A stretch of DNA of 29,680 nucleotides from contig JBFGCM010000043.1 of the NCBI GenBank assembly GCA_041581135.1, positions 1-29,680 on the forward strand, given 5' to 3'. The notes beneath the pieces were generated by a model. That model did not search any database. It was not told where the DNA came from and saw only the letters and a program-made list of their open reading frames with translations. Below, piece by piece: positions 16,592-23,877 of this stretch. This stretch comes from JBFGCM01 sp041581135 (lineage in GTDB: Bacteria; Actinomycetota; Acidimicrobiia; Spongiisociales; UBA5794). Positions within the stretch are counted from its first letter, which is position 1; every line of letters starts with the position of its first letter. A program made the position numbers and the translations under genes.

Positions 16592-18222
16592 CAGACGACC
16601 ACACCGCCCAGTCTCCCGAAGACCGGCGCATCGCCCAAGCGTTCGATCGGCTCAACCAGGACACCCATGAAACGGTGCTTCCCTCGCGGAGCCTGGCTCG
16701 ACTGCACGAGCAGTCCCGCCCTTGGGTGCGCGCCGTTGCCCCCGCGCTCGGAACCGTGGTGGTGGTCGCGGTGGTCATCGGGCTGTTCGGCTTGTTCCAA
16801 GCCACTCGCCCCGAGGCGCCGGATGTGGTGGACACGCTGCCGCAAACGACCACGACGGTGGCGCCCACGACGACGCTCGCCCCACCCCCGGCGACGACGA
16901 CCACGACAGTTGCAACGACCACCACGTCGGCGCCGGTGGCCGCAGCGCCGCAGACCTATCGCGTCGTCGGTGTCGATGCCAACGACGTGCTCAACGTGCG
17001 CGCCGAACCCGATATCGGCGCCCCGATCATCGGCTTCTTCGCCCCGGACGCCACAGGCATCCGAACGACGGGGACGATCGTTGCAGGGTGGCTCGAGGTG
17101 ATCACCACCGATGGTGGGCTGGGCTGGGCGAGCACCGAATTCCTCAGGTTGGAGGGAGGGCCCGGATATCGGGTCGTCGGGGTGGCACCCGACGACACGC
17201 TGGCCGTGCGATCCGGGCCCGGCGTCTCGAACCCCAAGATCGGTGACCTCGCGCCCGACGCCACGGACGTGCAGCTCACCGGGCTGGCCTCGGCGGGCAC
17301 GGAACCGTGGTGGGAAATCGTCCTCCCGAACGGGACCCGAGGGTGGTCGTCGTCGGAGTTCCTCCGGTTGCCGGCCGAATGGGACGCCGACTTCGATGCC
17401 GTGCCCTGTAGCGGACTCCGCTCCGCATACGGCCTCGACAGCACGCACTCCGGGCAGACATCCGAAGCCGACGCCGTGCTGGCGGTGGGCCTCGCCACGG
17501 ATCTGACCGAGACGTGTACCCGCACCGTGATCACCTTGGGCGTGGGGCAGGGCCCCACGGCGTCTGGCTGGTCAGGCGAGCCGACGGACACGGTGCCCGG
17601 TGATGTCGCGGTGAGCGTCGACGGCCAAGTCGTCACCGTCGAACTTCCCGGCGTCATCGATGCCCGCCCGGTGGCGGTGACCACGGCCACCGCGGAGGGT
17701 GAGGCGTACGTGGTACGCGCCGATGACGGCAACCTGTCGGTGGCGATCCATGCCCGTGAGCCGGTGCTGGTGCGGTCGATGCTCCTGGAAGACCCTGCTC
17801 GGATCGTCATCGACGCCATCGCCTCCGGAGCCGGAAGCCCACGGACGTTCTCCACGGGGCCACTGGTGCTCACCGCCCCCGCCATGCCCGCAGACGGTGG
17901 ACCGGTCACGGTGACCGGCACCACCCTGCGGGTTGCCGGGTACGCCCGCCCCTTCGAATCGAGCGGCGTGGCCCAGCTGCGAGAGGCGGCCGCCTCGCCA
18001 GGAGCCGGCGATCGGGTGATCGTGCAGTGGGAGACACTGACGGGCAAGGTGGTCGGCTTCGAGATCTCGTATCCGACCACCGATGCCGTCACCGCGTGGG
18101 GCCACTTCGAGTTCACCATCACCGACCTTCGCCCCGGCTCTTACGAGCTGTTCGTCGGCGCCTTCGACGCCGCGACCGGCGACCCGGTCGGGATGTACGT
18201 CCCGTTGGAGGTGACGCCATAG
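16588..18222 (+). CDS. One-TM protein with two SH3 domains and a Gmad2-like end; candidate anti-sigma or surface sensor
   Basis: This is a 544-residue membrane-anchored protein. Residues 1-48 are cytoplasmic and short, with no ZAS zinc motif. A single TM helix spans about 50-70. A Thr/Pro/Ala-rich linker (about 86-120) leads outside. Two bacterial SH3-like repeats follow at about 123-187 and 193-261; both begin YRVVGV and end W-S-S/T-EFLRL. A middle domain (about 265-430) with two possible disulfide cysteines was not recognised. Residues about 440-544 (PVTVTGTTLRVAGYARPFES to a YELFVGAFDAATG end) resemble the Gmad2 immunoglobulin-like domain. ATGA overlap with the ECF gene suggests it regulates that sigma factor, with the outer SH3 repeats sensing cell-wall material. 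This is inference; the short cytoplasmic part is not a known anti-sigma domain. Confidence 0.8.
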   Translation: MTDDHTAQSPEDRRIAQAFDRLNQDTHETVLPSRSLARLHEQSRPWVRAVAPALGTVVVVAVVIGLFGLFQATRPEAPDVVDTLPQTTTTVAPTTTLAPPPATTTTTVATTTTSAPVAAAPQTYRVVGVDANDVLNVRAEPDIGAPIIGFFAPDATGIRTTGTIVAGWLEVITTDGGLGWASTEFLRLEGGPGYRVVGVAPDDTLAVRSGPGVSNPKIGDLAPDATDVQLTGLASAGTEPWWEIVLPNGTRGWSSSEFLRLPAEWDADFDAVPCSGLRSAYGLDSTHSGQTSEADAVLAVGLATDLTETCTRTVITLGVGQGPTASGWSGEPTDTVPGDVAVSVDGQVVTVELPGVIDARPVAVTTATAEGEAYVVRADDGNLSVAIHAREPVLVRSMLLEDPARIVIDAIASGAGSPRTFSTGPLVLTAPAMPADGGPVTVTGTTLRVAGYARPFESSGVAQLREAAASPGAGDRVIVQWETLTGKVVGFEISYPTTDAVTAWGHFEFTITDLRPGSYELFVGAFDAATGDPVGMYVPLEVTP

Positions 18223-18248
18223 CGGCTATCGGCAGCAGGCACGGCACC

Positions 18249-18926
18249 GTGGGCTACCTGCTGGTCCACAGCCCCTTGCTCGGCCCATCGAGCTGGGCGG
18301 GCGTCGCCGCCGCAGTGGCAGCACGGGGCCATCGCGCCGTCGTGCCCGATCTGAGGGCAGCCGTGACCGGACCGGCGCCCCATCACGACGCCATCGTCGA
18401 CGCCGCCGCCTCCGCGATCGCGATCGCACCCGTTGTCATCGTCGGGCACTCCGGCGCCGGCGCCTACCTGCCTGGGATCGCGGCTCGCATGCACCGAGCG
18501 CCGGTCGCCGTGGTGTTCGTCGACGCGGTCCTGCCGTCGTGCACGGGCTCGCACCGCACCGATCCTGCCGTGGAGCGCTTGCTGGACGAGCACACGAGTG
18601 AGGGGATGCTCCACCCATGGTTGTCGTGGTGGGACGACCAGGTGGTCGCCGCCATCCTGCCGGACGAGGCGATGCGAGCCGAGCTCGCCGCCGACTTGCC
18701 TCGCGTGCCACGGCGGCTCTATGACGAAGCCGTTCCGATGCCGCCCGGTTGGTGCGAGCTGCCCACCACCTACCTCCGCCTCAGCGCCGCCTATGCAGCA
18801 GAGATGGAAGAGGCGGAACGTCGTGGCTGGCCCACCAGATCACTCGATGCCGACCACCTGACGACCGTCACCGCTCCTGGCCGCGTGCTCGACGCTGTCG
18901 AGGAGCTCGTGTCGCGGCTCGGGTGA
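18249..18926 (+). CDS. Alpha/beta-hydrolase fold protein
   Basis: This 225-residue hydrolase has the nucleophile elbow GHSGAG (Ser68), a preceding VVIV strand, an HSPLLGPSSW oxyanion-region loop near the N-terminus and a C-terminal DADHLTTV with the likely catalytic His203. The acid member is not obvious. No signal peptide is present, so it is probably cytoplasmic; the substrate is unknown. GTG 18249 gives the usual short N-terminus MGYLLVHS but has a poor ribosome site. A strong GGAGGTGA (18207-18214) instead points at an in-frame ATA (18219-18221) that overlaps the preceding stop as ATAG, so translation may begin there. It ends one base before the convergent prs stop. Confidence 0.82.
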   Translation: MGYLLVHSPLLGPSSWAGVAAAVAARGHRAVVPDLRAAVTGPAPHHDAIVDAAASAIAIAPVVIVGHSGAGAYLPGIAARMHRAPVAVVFVDAVLPSCTGSHRTDPAVERLLDEHTSEGMLHPWLSWWDDQVVAAILPDEAMRAELAADLPRVPRRLYDEAVPMPPGWCELPTTYLRLSAAYAAEMEEAERRGWPTRSLDADHLTTVTAPGRVLDAVEELVSRLG

Positions 18927-18927
18927 G

Positions 18928-19902
18928 CTACAGGTTCTCGCCCTGGAAGATCTCGCTCACCGACGCATCCAGGAAGATGGCCTGGATGGTGTCGGCCAGC
19001 ACGGACGCGATGGAGAGCACCGTCAGCTTGTCGAGATGCTTGGCCTCTTCCGGCACCGGCAAGGTGTTGGTGATCACCACCTCGGTGAGAGGTGAGTTCT
19101 TGATACGGTCCACTGCCGGCGGCGACAGCACACCGTGGGTCGCCAGGGCGAGCACGCTGAGGGCACCGCGCTCTTTGAGCAGCTCGGCGGCGGCGACCAT
19201 GGTCCCCGCCGTGTCGATCATGTCGTCGATGATCACGGCATGCCGGCCCTCCACCTCACCGACCACCTCCAGGGCGGCCACCGCATTGTGTATGTCGGCG
19301 CGGCGCCGCTTGTGCACGAAGGCGACGAGCGCATCGAGGTGTCGTGCGTAACGGGCGGCCAGTTTCACCCTGCCGGAGTCGGGCGACACGACAGTCGTCG
19401 GACCGTCGAGCACATGACCCAGGTAGTCGATCAGCACGGGCAGCGCGGTGAGATGGTCGAACGGGGTGCTGACGAAGCCCTGGATCTGACCCGTGTGGAG
19501 ATCCACCGACACGATGCGGTCGGCCCCGGCCGACAGGAAGAGATCGCCCATGAGACGAGCGGTGATGGGCTCGCGCGGCATACCCTTCTTGTCCTGGCGA
19601 GCGTATCCGTAGAAGGGGACGACGGCGGTGATGCGGCGGGCCGACGCCCGCTTCAGCGCGTCGATCATGATCAGCTGTTCCATCACGTGGAAGTTCACCG
19701 GATCGCTGTGACTCTGGATGACGAAGCAGTCGGAGCCGCGAACACTCTCGGTGAAGCGAACGTAGATCTCACCGTTGGCGAAGACGCTGCGGTGCACTCC
19801 GCCGAGCTCGGTTCCGAGGAGTTCGGCCACGTCTCGTGCCAGCCCCTCATTGGCGGACCCCGAGAACACCATCATCCGCTTGTGATCAGTCAGCTCGATC
19901 AC
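18928..19902 (-). CDS. prs: Ribose-phosphate pyrophosphokinase (PRPP synthetase)
   Basis: This 324-residue enzyme makes PRPP from ribose 5-phosphate and ATP for nucleotide, histidine and tryptophan synthesis. Diagnostic elements: FSGSANEGLARDVAELLG and FANGEIYVRF at the N-terminus, YGYARQDKK (98-106), the divalent-ion segment VDLHTGQIQGF (133-143) and the PRPP loop DDMIDTAGT (226-234). Full length and all motifs present. It begins at GTG 19902, sharing bases with the glmU stop (GTGA), so it is translationally coupled to glmU. The gene is normally followed by rplY in actinobacteria; here three plus-strand genes intervene. Confidence 0.96.
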   Translation of the reverse strand: MIELTDHKRMMVFSGSANEGLARDVAELLGTELGGVHRSVFANGEIYVRFTESVRGSDCFVIQSHSDPVNFHVMEQLIMIDALKRASARRITAVVPFYGYARQDKKGMPREPITARLMGDLFLSAGADRIVSVDLHTGQIQGFVSTPFDHLTALPVLIDYLGHVLDGPTTVVSPDSGRVKLAARYARHLDALVAFVHKRRRADIHNAVAALEVVGEVEGRHAVIIDDMIDTAGTMVAAAELLKERGALSVLALATHGVLSPPAVDRIKNSPLTEVVITNTLPVPEEAKHLDKLTVLSIASVLADTIQAIFLDASVSEIFQGENL

Positions 19903-21314
19903 GAGTCCAAGTCCTCTGTCGCCTTTCGGGCTCGGCGCTGCCGACGGTCAGCGTACCCGCGTATCTCCCGTTGTGGCGAACGCTCCACGGCGAGAGAGCC
20001 TTCGGGGACGTCGTGGGTGATGACCGAACCCGCCGCGGTCCAGCCGCGGTCGGCGACTTCGATGGGTGCCACCAGCATCGTGTCGCTGCCCACGAAGGCA
20101 TCGTCGCCGATGATGGTGGGATGCTTGTCGACGCCGTCCCAGTTGCAGGTGATGGCGCCGGCACCGACGTTGCTGCGCTCCCCGATGGTGGCGTCGCCCA
20201 TATAGGAGAGATGCGGCACCTTGGACCCGGCGCCCAGTGTGGTGTTCTTCATCTCGACGAAGGTGCCGACCTTGGCGCGCTCGCGCACCACGACCCCCAT
20301 CCGGAGGTAGGCAAAGGGTCCTATGGTCGCTCCGGGGCCGATCTCACTGGCCACCACCACTGCGTACCTCAGGTGCACTCCGGGGCCGATGACACTGTCG
20401 GTGACGTGTACCTCGGGCCCCACGACCGCTCCTTCGCCCACTGACGTCGCGCCTTCGAGGTGCACGCCGGGGTACAACCGGGCCCCGGCGGCCACGGTCA
20501 CCCCGGCATCGACGTACACGCGTGCGGGATCGAGCATCCACACGCCGTCAGCCATGAGCTGCTGGTTGGTGCGCTGCCGGATCACCTCGGCGGCGGCGGC
20601 GAGCTGGTCCATGGAGTTGACTCCGAGCCCCTCTTCGGCAGCGGCCCGCACCGACTCCAGCGAGGCACCGGCCTCGGCGAGCAGACCGATGACGTCCGGC
20701 AGGTAGTACTCGCCCTGCGAGTTGTCCGGGCGCACCTGCTCCAGATACTTGCCGAGTACGGCACCGGAGAAGGCATAGACCCCGGTGGCGACCTCGGTCA
20801 CGGCGAGTTGCTCGGCGGTGGCGTCCTTGTGCTCCACCACCCCTACCACACGACCACCCTCGCGCAGCACGCGGCCGTAGCCGGACGGGTCGTCCAGGTC
20901 GACCGACAGCATCGTCGCTGCCGCGTCGGCGGCCGTGTGCGCATCGACCAGCGCGCGCACGGTCTCCGCCTGGAGCAGCGGCATGTCTCCGGGCACGACC
21001 ACGATGACGTCGTCGGGACGGATGTCGATGGCGGTGAGCCCCACCTGGGTGGCATGGGCGGTGCCGAGTTGCTCCTCCTGGACGACGGTGAGCACTCCTT
21101 CGGGCACGGTGGCTGCCACCTGCTCCGCGCCGTGACCGACGACACAGACCGTCTCGGAGACGCCGGCCTCGCGGAGGGCTGCGAGCACCCATCCGACGAG
21201 GCCCTGGCCGGCGATCTCGTGGAGCACCTTGGGGAGGTCCGACTTCATGCGGGTTCCCTGCCCGGCCGCCAAGACCACGCCGCGTACGACGCCGTCGTGG
21301 TGACCTGATGACAT
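19899..21314 (-). CDS. glmU: Bifunctional N-acetylglucosamine-1-phosphate uridyltransferase / glucosamine-1-phosphate acetyltransferase
   Basis: This 471-residue protein catalyses the last two steps to UDP-GlcNAc, the peptidoglycan precursor. The N-terminal pyrophosphorylase domain (about 1-235) starts with LAAGQGTRMKSDLPK (15-29) and has VVPGDMPLL. The C-terminal left-handed beta helix acetyltransferase (about 255-450) contains hexapeptide repeats, YLRMGVVVRERAKVGTFVEMK, HLSYMGDATIGERSNVGAG and TCNWDGVDKHPT. The ATG at 21314 has a GAGGAGGAG site eight bases upstream that starts directly after the tRNA-Gln 3' end. The longer frame to 21404 runs back through the tRNA and is rejected. Confidence 0.96.
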   Translation of the reverse strand: MSSGHHDGVVRGVVLAAGQGTRMKSDLPKVLHEIAGQGLVGWVLAALREAGVSETVCVVGHGAEQVAATVPEGVLTVVQEEQLGTAHATQVGLTAIDIRPDDVIVVVPGDMPLLQAETVRALVDAHTAADAAATMLSVDLDDPSGYGRVLREGGRVVGVVEHKDATAEQLAVTEVATGVYAFSGAVLGKYLEQVRPDNSQGEYYLPDVIGLLAEAGASLESVRAAAEEGLGVNSMDQLAAAAEVIRQRTNQQLMADGVWMLDPARVYVDAGVTVAAGARLYPGVHLEGATSVGEGAVVGPEVHVTDSVIGPGVHLRYAVVVASEIGPGATIGPFAYLRMGVVVRERAKVGTFVEMKNTTLGAGSKVPHLSYMGDATIGERSNVGAGAITCNWDGVDKHPTIIGDDAFVGSDTMLVAPIEVADRGWTAAGSVITHDVPEGSLAVERSPQREIRGYADRRQRRARKATEDLDS

Positions 21315-21331
21315 GTTGGCGCTCCTCCTCG

Positions 21332-21403
21332 CTGGGGGGACAGGATTCGAACCCGTTCTTAAGGGACCAAAACCCTTCGTGCTGCCAGTTACACCACCCC
21401 CCA
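21332..21403 (-). tRNA. tRNA-Gln (anticodon TTG)
   Basis: This 72-base tRNA on the minus strand has a perfect 7-bp acceptor stem (TGGGGGG with CCCCCCA, discriminator G). The D-arm reads GGTGTAACTGGCAGCAC, the 5-bp anticodon stem AAGGG/CCCTT with loop TTTTGGT gives anticodon TTG, and the T-arm contains GGTTCGAATCC. No CCA is encoded. Only 17 bases separate it from the glmU ATG, so the glmU ribosome site lies in the tRNA 3' trailer and one transcript probably carries both. Confidence 0.96.
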
Positions 21404-21416
21404 CTTCCCGGTGGCG

Positions 21417-21422
21417 AGTGTA
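21417..21422 (-). promoter_or_regulatory. Possible -10 box for tRNA-Gln and glmU
   Basis: TACACT on the minus strand ends 13 bases before the tRNA 5' end, the usual distance for a short 5' leader. No TTG-type -35 was found 17 bases upstream, so this is tentative. It lies in the 64-base gap after the ispE stop. Confidence 0.35.
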
Positions 21423-21467
21423 CCCGCCTCTGTGCCTGGCACCGCCGCGATCTCCTGGCGTGAGCGG

Positions 21468-22307
21468 TCAGCCGGTGTCGACGCTCACACCACGGCGATG
21501 GGGGGTCACCGCACCGACGAATCGCGCCCCAACCGGTACGTCGCCGATGGCACCCTCGGCCTCGGCGACATCCGGAAAAAACGACATCAGCGTCGGCCCA
21601 CTACCGGTCATCACCACCGGTTGGCCCCATCTGCTCGCCAGCTCGTTGCGCCATTCGTCGACGAGGGGCGCCAACGACACGGCAGCCGGATACAGGTCGT
21701 TGCGGAGCGGCGCGTGCTGACGGAGGCTCGGGGGCAGCGCACCCACCGGCACCTCGTGGCCGCGCCGACCGTCCAGACGGTCCCATGCCGCATACACCGC
21801 TGCAGTAGCAAGCTCCACCGGGGGCACGACCAGTGCGAGTGCGTACCCCCCGGCGTGCTCCATGGGAGTCACCGCTCCCCCGACGTCGGCGATGACGGCA
21901 GTACCCCCGACGAGACAGAACGGCACGTCGGAACCGAGGTCTGGAGCCAGGTCGGTAGCGAGCTCGGGAGGAGCGCCAAGGACGTGGCCGGCGAGCACGA
22001 GTGCTGCCGCGGCGTCGGCGCTGCCGCCCCCGAGTCCGGCAGCGACGGGGGTGCGTTTCGTCAGCTCCAGACGCATCGGGCGGGTGTTGCCGGTGGCCGC
22101 CCGTACCGCCAGCACTGCCCGCCAGGCCAGATCGTGGGCCGGATGGGCAACCAGGCCCGACTGGGAGTCCTCGGCAGCGGGCGACAGCGTGAGGTCGTCG
22201 GCGAGGGTGATGGATTGCGCCAACGACCTGAGCCGGTGCAGACCCGAGTCGGTGCGGCCCAGCACCTCGAGGCCGAGATTCACCTTGGCGTGACCGCGTG
22301 CCCTCAC
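21468..22307 (-). CDS. ispE: 4-diphosphocytidyl-2-C-methyl-D-erythritol kinase
   Basis: This 279-residue GHMP kinase of the non-mevalonate isoprenoid pathway phosphorylates CDP-methylerythritol. It begins RARGHAKVNLGLEVLG, with the IspE substrate Lys at residue 8, has the ATP-binding PVAAGLGGGSADAA at 87-100, DLGSDVPFCLVGGTA, and the C-terminal GHMP strand VVMTGSGPTLMSFF. GTG 22307 is chosen because it overlaps the ksgA stop (GTGA) and sits directly before the conserved start. The longer frame overlapping ksgA shows no family match. Adjacent ksgA-ispE is the standard actinobacterial order. Confidence 0.95.
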   Translation of the reverse strand: MRARGHAKVNLGLEVLGRTDSGLHRLRSLAQSITLADDLTLSPAAEDSQSGLVAHPAHDLAWRAVLAVRAATGNTRPMRLELTKRTPVAAGLGGGSADAAAALVLAGHVLGAPPELATDLAPDLGSDVPFCLVGGTAVIADVGGAVTPMEHAGGYALALVVPPVELATAAVYAAWDRLDGRRGHEVPVGALPPSLRQHAPLRNDLYPAAVSLAPLVDEWRNELASRWGQPVVMTGSGPTLMSFFPDVAEAEGAIGDVPVGARFVGAVTPHRRGVSVDTG

Positions 22308-23122
22308 GTTGCCTGCTCGGTGGCCGCAAGTCGTAGATAGTCCTCTGGGGCCAGGTCCTCGGCGCGAGCCGTGGGTTCGAGACCGGCGAGCAACAGCAAC
22401 TCGGTCGCATCGGGCACTGCGGTAGTCATCGACTTGCGCAGCATCTTGCGACGCTGCCCGAATGCAGCTGCGGCCAGCTCGATGGCGCGCTCGGCCTCGG
22501 CGGGCGCCTCGCGGCGCTGCAGCACCACCACGGAGGACTCCACCGCCGGCGCCGGCACGAACACCTGGGGTGGGACCCCGAATGCGACAGTCACCTCGGC
22601 ATGGATGCCGGCGATCACCGACGGCAGCCCGTAGGTGCGGCTGCCCGGCCCGGCGCGTAGCCGGTCGGCCACCTCGCGCTGCACCATCACGACGAGTCGC
22701 ACGATGTGGGGGGCGTGTCGCAGCATGTCGAGCACGATGGGGGTTCCGACGTGATAGGGCAGATTGGCGACGACCGTCCACCGGCCCTCGGCGGTCACCA
22801 ACGCCCAGTCCTCGTCGACCGCGTCGCGGTACCGGACCTCGACATTGCGTCTGGGCCCGAGCGTCGACTGCAGCACGGGCCGCAGGCGCTCGTCGACCTC
22901 GTAGGCGATCACGTCGGCTCCGGTGTCGGCGAGCGCGGCCGTCAAGGTGCCCGTCCCGGCGCCGATCTCGATGACGCCCTGGCCGCTGCCGACCGCTGCG
23001 GTGGCGACGATCTTGCGAACGATGTTGGGGTCGGCGAGAAAGTGCTGACCCAGCGACGCGTCCGGGTGGAGTCCATGTTCGGCGAGCAGCTCCCGGATGG
23101 TCGAGCGCTTCTGCGGGCTCAC
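22304..23122 (-). CDS. ksgA: 16S rRNA (adenine1518/1519-N6)-dimethyltransferase
   Basis: This 272-residue RsmA/KsgA dimethylates two adjacent adenines in the 3' terminal 16S hairpin during 30S assembly. The substrate-entry LGQHFLADPNIVRKI (24-38), the SAM-binding IEIGAGTGTLT (51-61), the acidic YEVDE and the catalytic motif IV NLPYHVGTP (120-128) are all present, as is the C-terminal VFVPAPAVESSVV and FGQRRKMLRKS region. GTG 23122 overlaps the tatD stop (GTGA). In mycobacteria rpfB lies between tatD and this gene; no such gene exists here. Confidence 0.96.
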   Translation of the reverse strand: MSPQKRSTIRELLAEHGLHPDASLGQHFLADPNIVRKIVATAAVGSGQGVIEIGAGTGTLTAALADTGADVIAYEVDERLRPVLQSTLGPRRNVEVRYRDAVDEDWALVTAEGRWTVVANLPYHVGTPIVLDMLRHAPHIVRLVVMVQREVADRLRAGPGSRTYGLPSVIAGIHAEVTVAFGVPPQVFVPAPAVESSVVVLQRREAPAEAERAIELAAAAFGQRRKMLRKSMTTAVPDATELLLLAGLEPTARAEDLAPEDYLRLAATEQAT

Positions 23123-23874
23123 CGCCGGAACACCTTGCGAGCGGTGGCCGACGTGAGGGAGGCCACCCGGGTCACGTCCATACCCCACACCTCGGCGAGG
23201 GCAGCCCCGACGATCGGGACGCGCGCCGGCTCGTTGTCCTCGTTGCGATACGGCGGCGGCGAGAGGAAAGGGGTGTCGGTTTCGACCATCGTGCGCTCCC
23301 GTGGTGCTGCGGCGGCTCCACGGCGGACCGTGTCGCCGGTCTCGAACGCAACCGGCCCGGCGAACGAGAAGGTCACGCCGAGCTCTGCGAACCGTCTGGT
23401 CCATCTGGGACCGCCGGTCCAACAATGGAGGACGGCGTCGGCTCCGAGCGCGGCGTGCTCGAGCGCTGCGTACACATCAGCGAACGCGTCACGGCAGTGC
23501 ACGATGACGGGCTTCTCGAGCGCCGCCGCCAGCTCCAGTTGGGCCCGGAACGCTTCCCTCTGGACATCGCGCGGCGCCAAGTCGCGGTAGTAGTCGAGCC
23601 CGCACTCCCCCACGGCTTCCGCGTCGGCGGCGAGCCGGGCAATGGCATCGGCTTCGTCGGGCCACGCGGTCGCCTCGTGAGGGTGGAGGCCCGCAGAACT
23701 GAGGAGACGGTCGGGATGATCGGCGACCAACCGACGCGCCTGCATCGAGGATGCAGCATCGGTTCCCGGCACCATCATCCAGTCGACCCCGGCGGCGATG
23801 GCGCGATCGAGCAGCTCCGTGGCGGGGACGCGCGCCATGTGCAGGTGGCAGTGGGTGTCGACCCAGCCGCTCAG
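23119..23874 (-). CDS. tatD: TatD-family metal-dependent hydrolase, apparent CTG start
   Basis: This is a 251-residue TatD amidohydrolase-fold nuclease or hydrolase if read from CTG 23874. The metal ligands HxH of VDTHCHLHM (residues 8 and 10) come before the first ATG (23838), so an ATG start would destroy the active site. Further ligands: Glu in VGECGLDYY, His in VIVHCRD, His in LHCWTGG and Asp in VETDTPFLSP. The only plausible initiation codon between the in-frame metG stop and the HxH is CTG, and GGTGGAGG lies eight bases before it, inside the metG 3' end. Its own stop overlaps the ksgA GTG. TatD proteins are DNases or related hydrolases; the cellular role is not settled. Confidence 0.92.
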   Translation of the reverse strand: MSGWVDTHCHLHMARVPATELLDRAIAAGVDWMMVPGTDAASSMQARRLVADHPDRLLSSAGLHPHEATAWPDEADAIARLAADAEAVGECGLDYYRDLAPRDVQREAFRAQLELAAALEKPVIVHCRDAFADVYAALEHAALGADAVLHCWTGGPRWTRRFAELGVTFSFAGPVAFETGDTVRRGAAAAPRERTMVETDTPFLSPPPYRNEDNEPARVPIVGAALAEVWGMDVTRVASLTSATARKVFRR

Positions 23875-23877
23875 GGC

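Noticed and set aside
16850..16945. Simple-repeat or CRISPR-like tract of ACG/ACC triplets
   Set aside because: These are Thr and Pro codons of the linker in the SH3 protein, without spacers or regular units.
23119..23838. ATG 23838 as the tatD start
   Set aside because: It removes the HxH metal ligands found in the same frame just upstream, so the start must be earlier.
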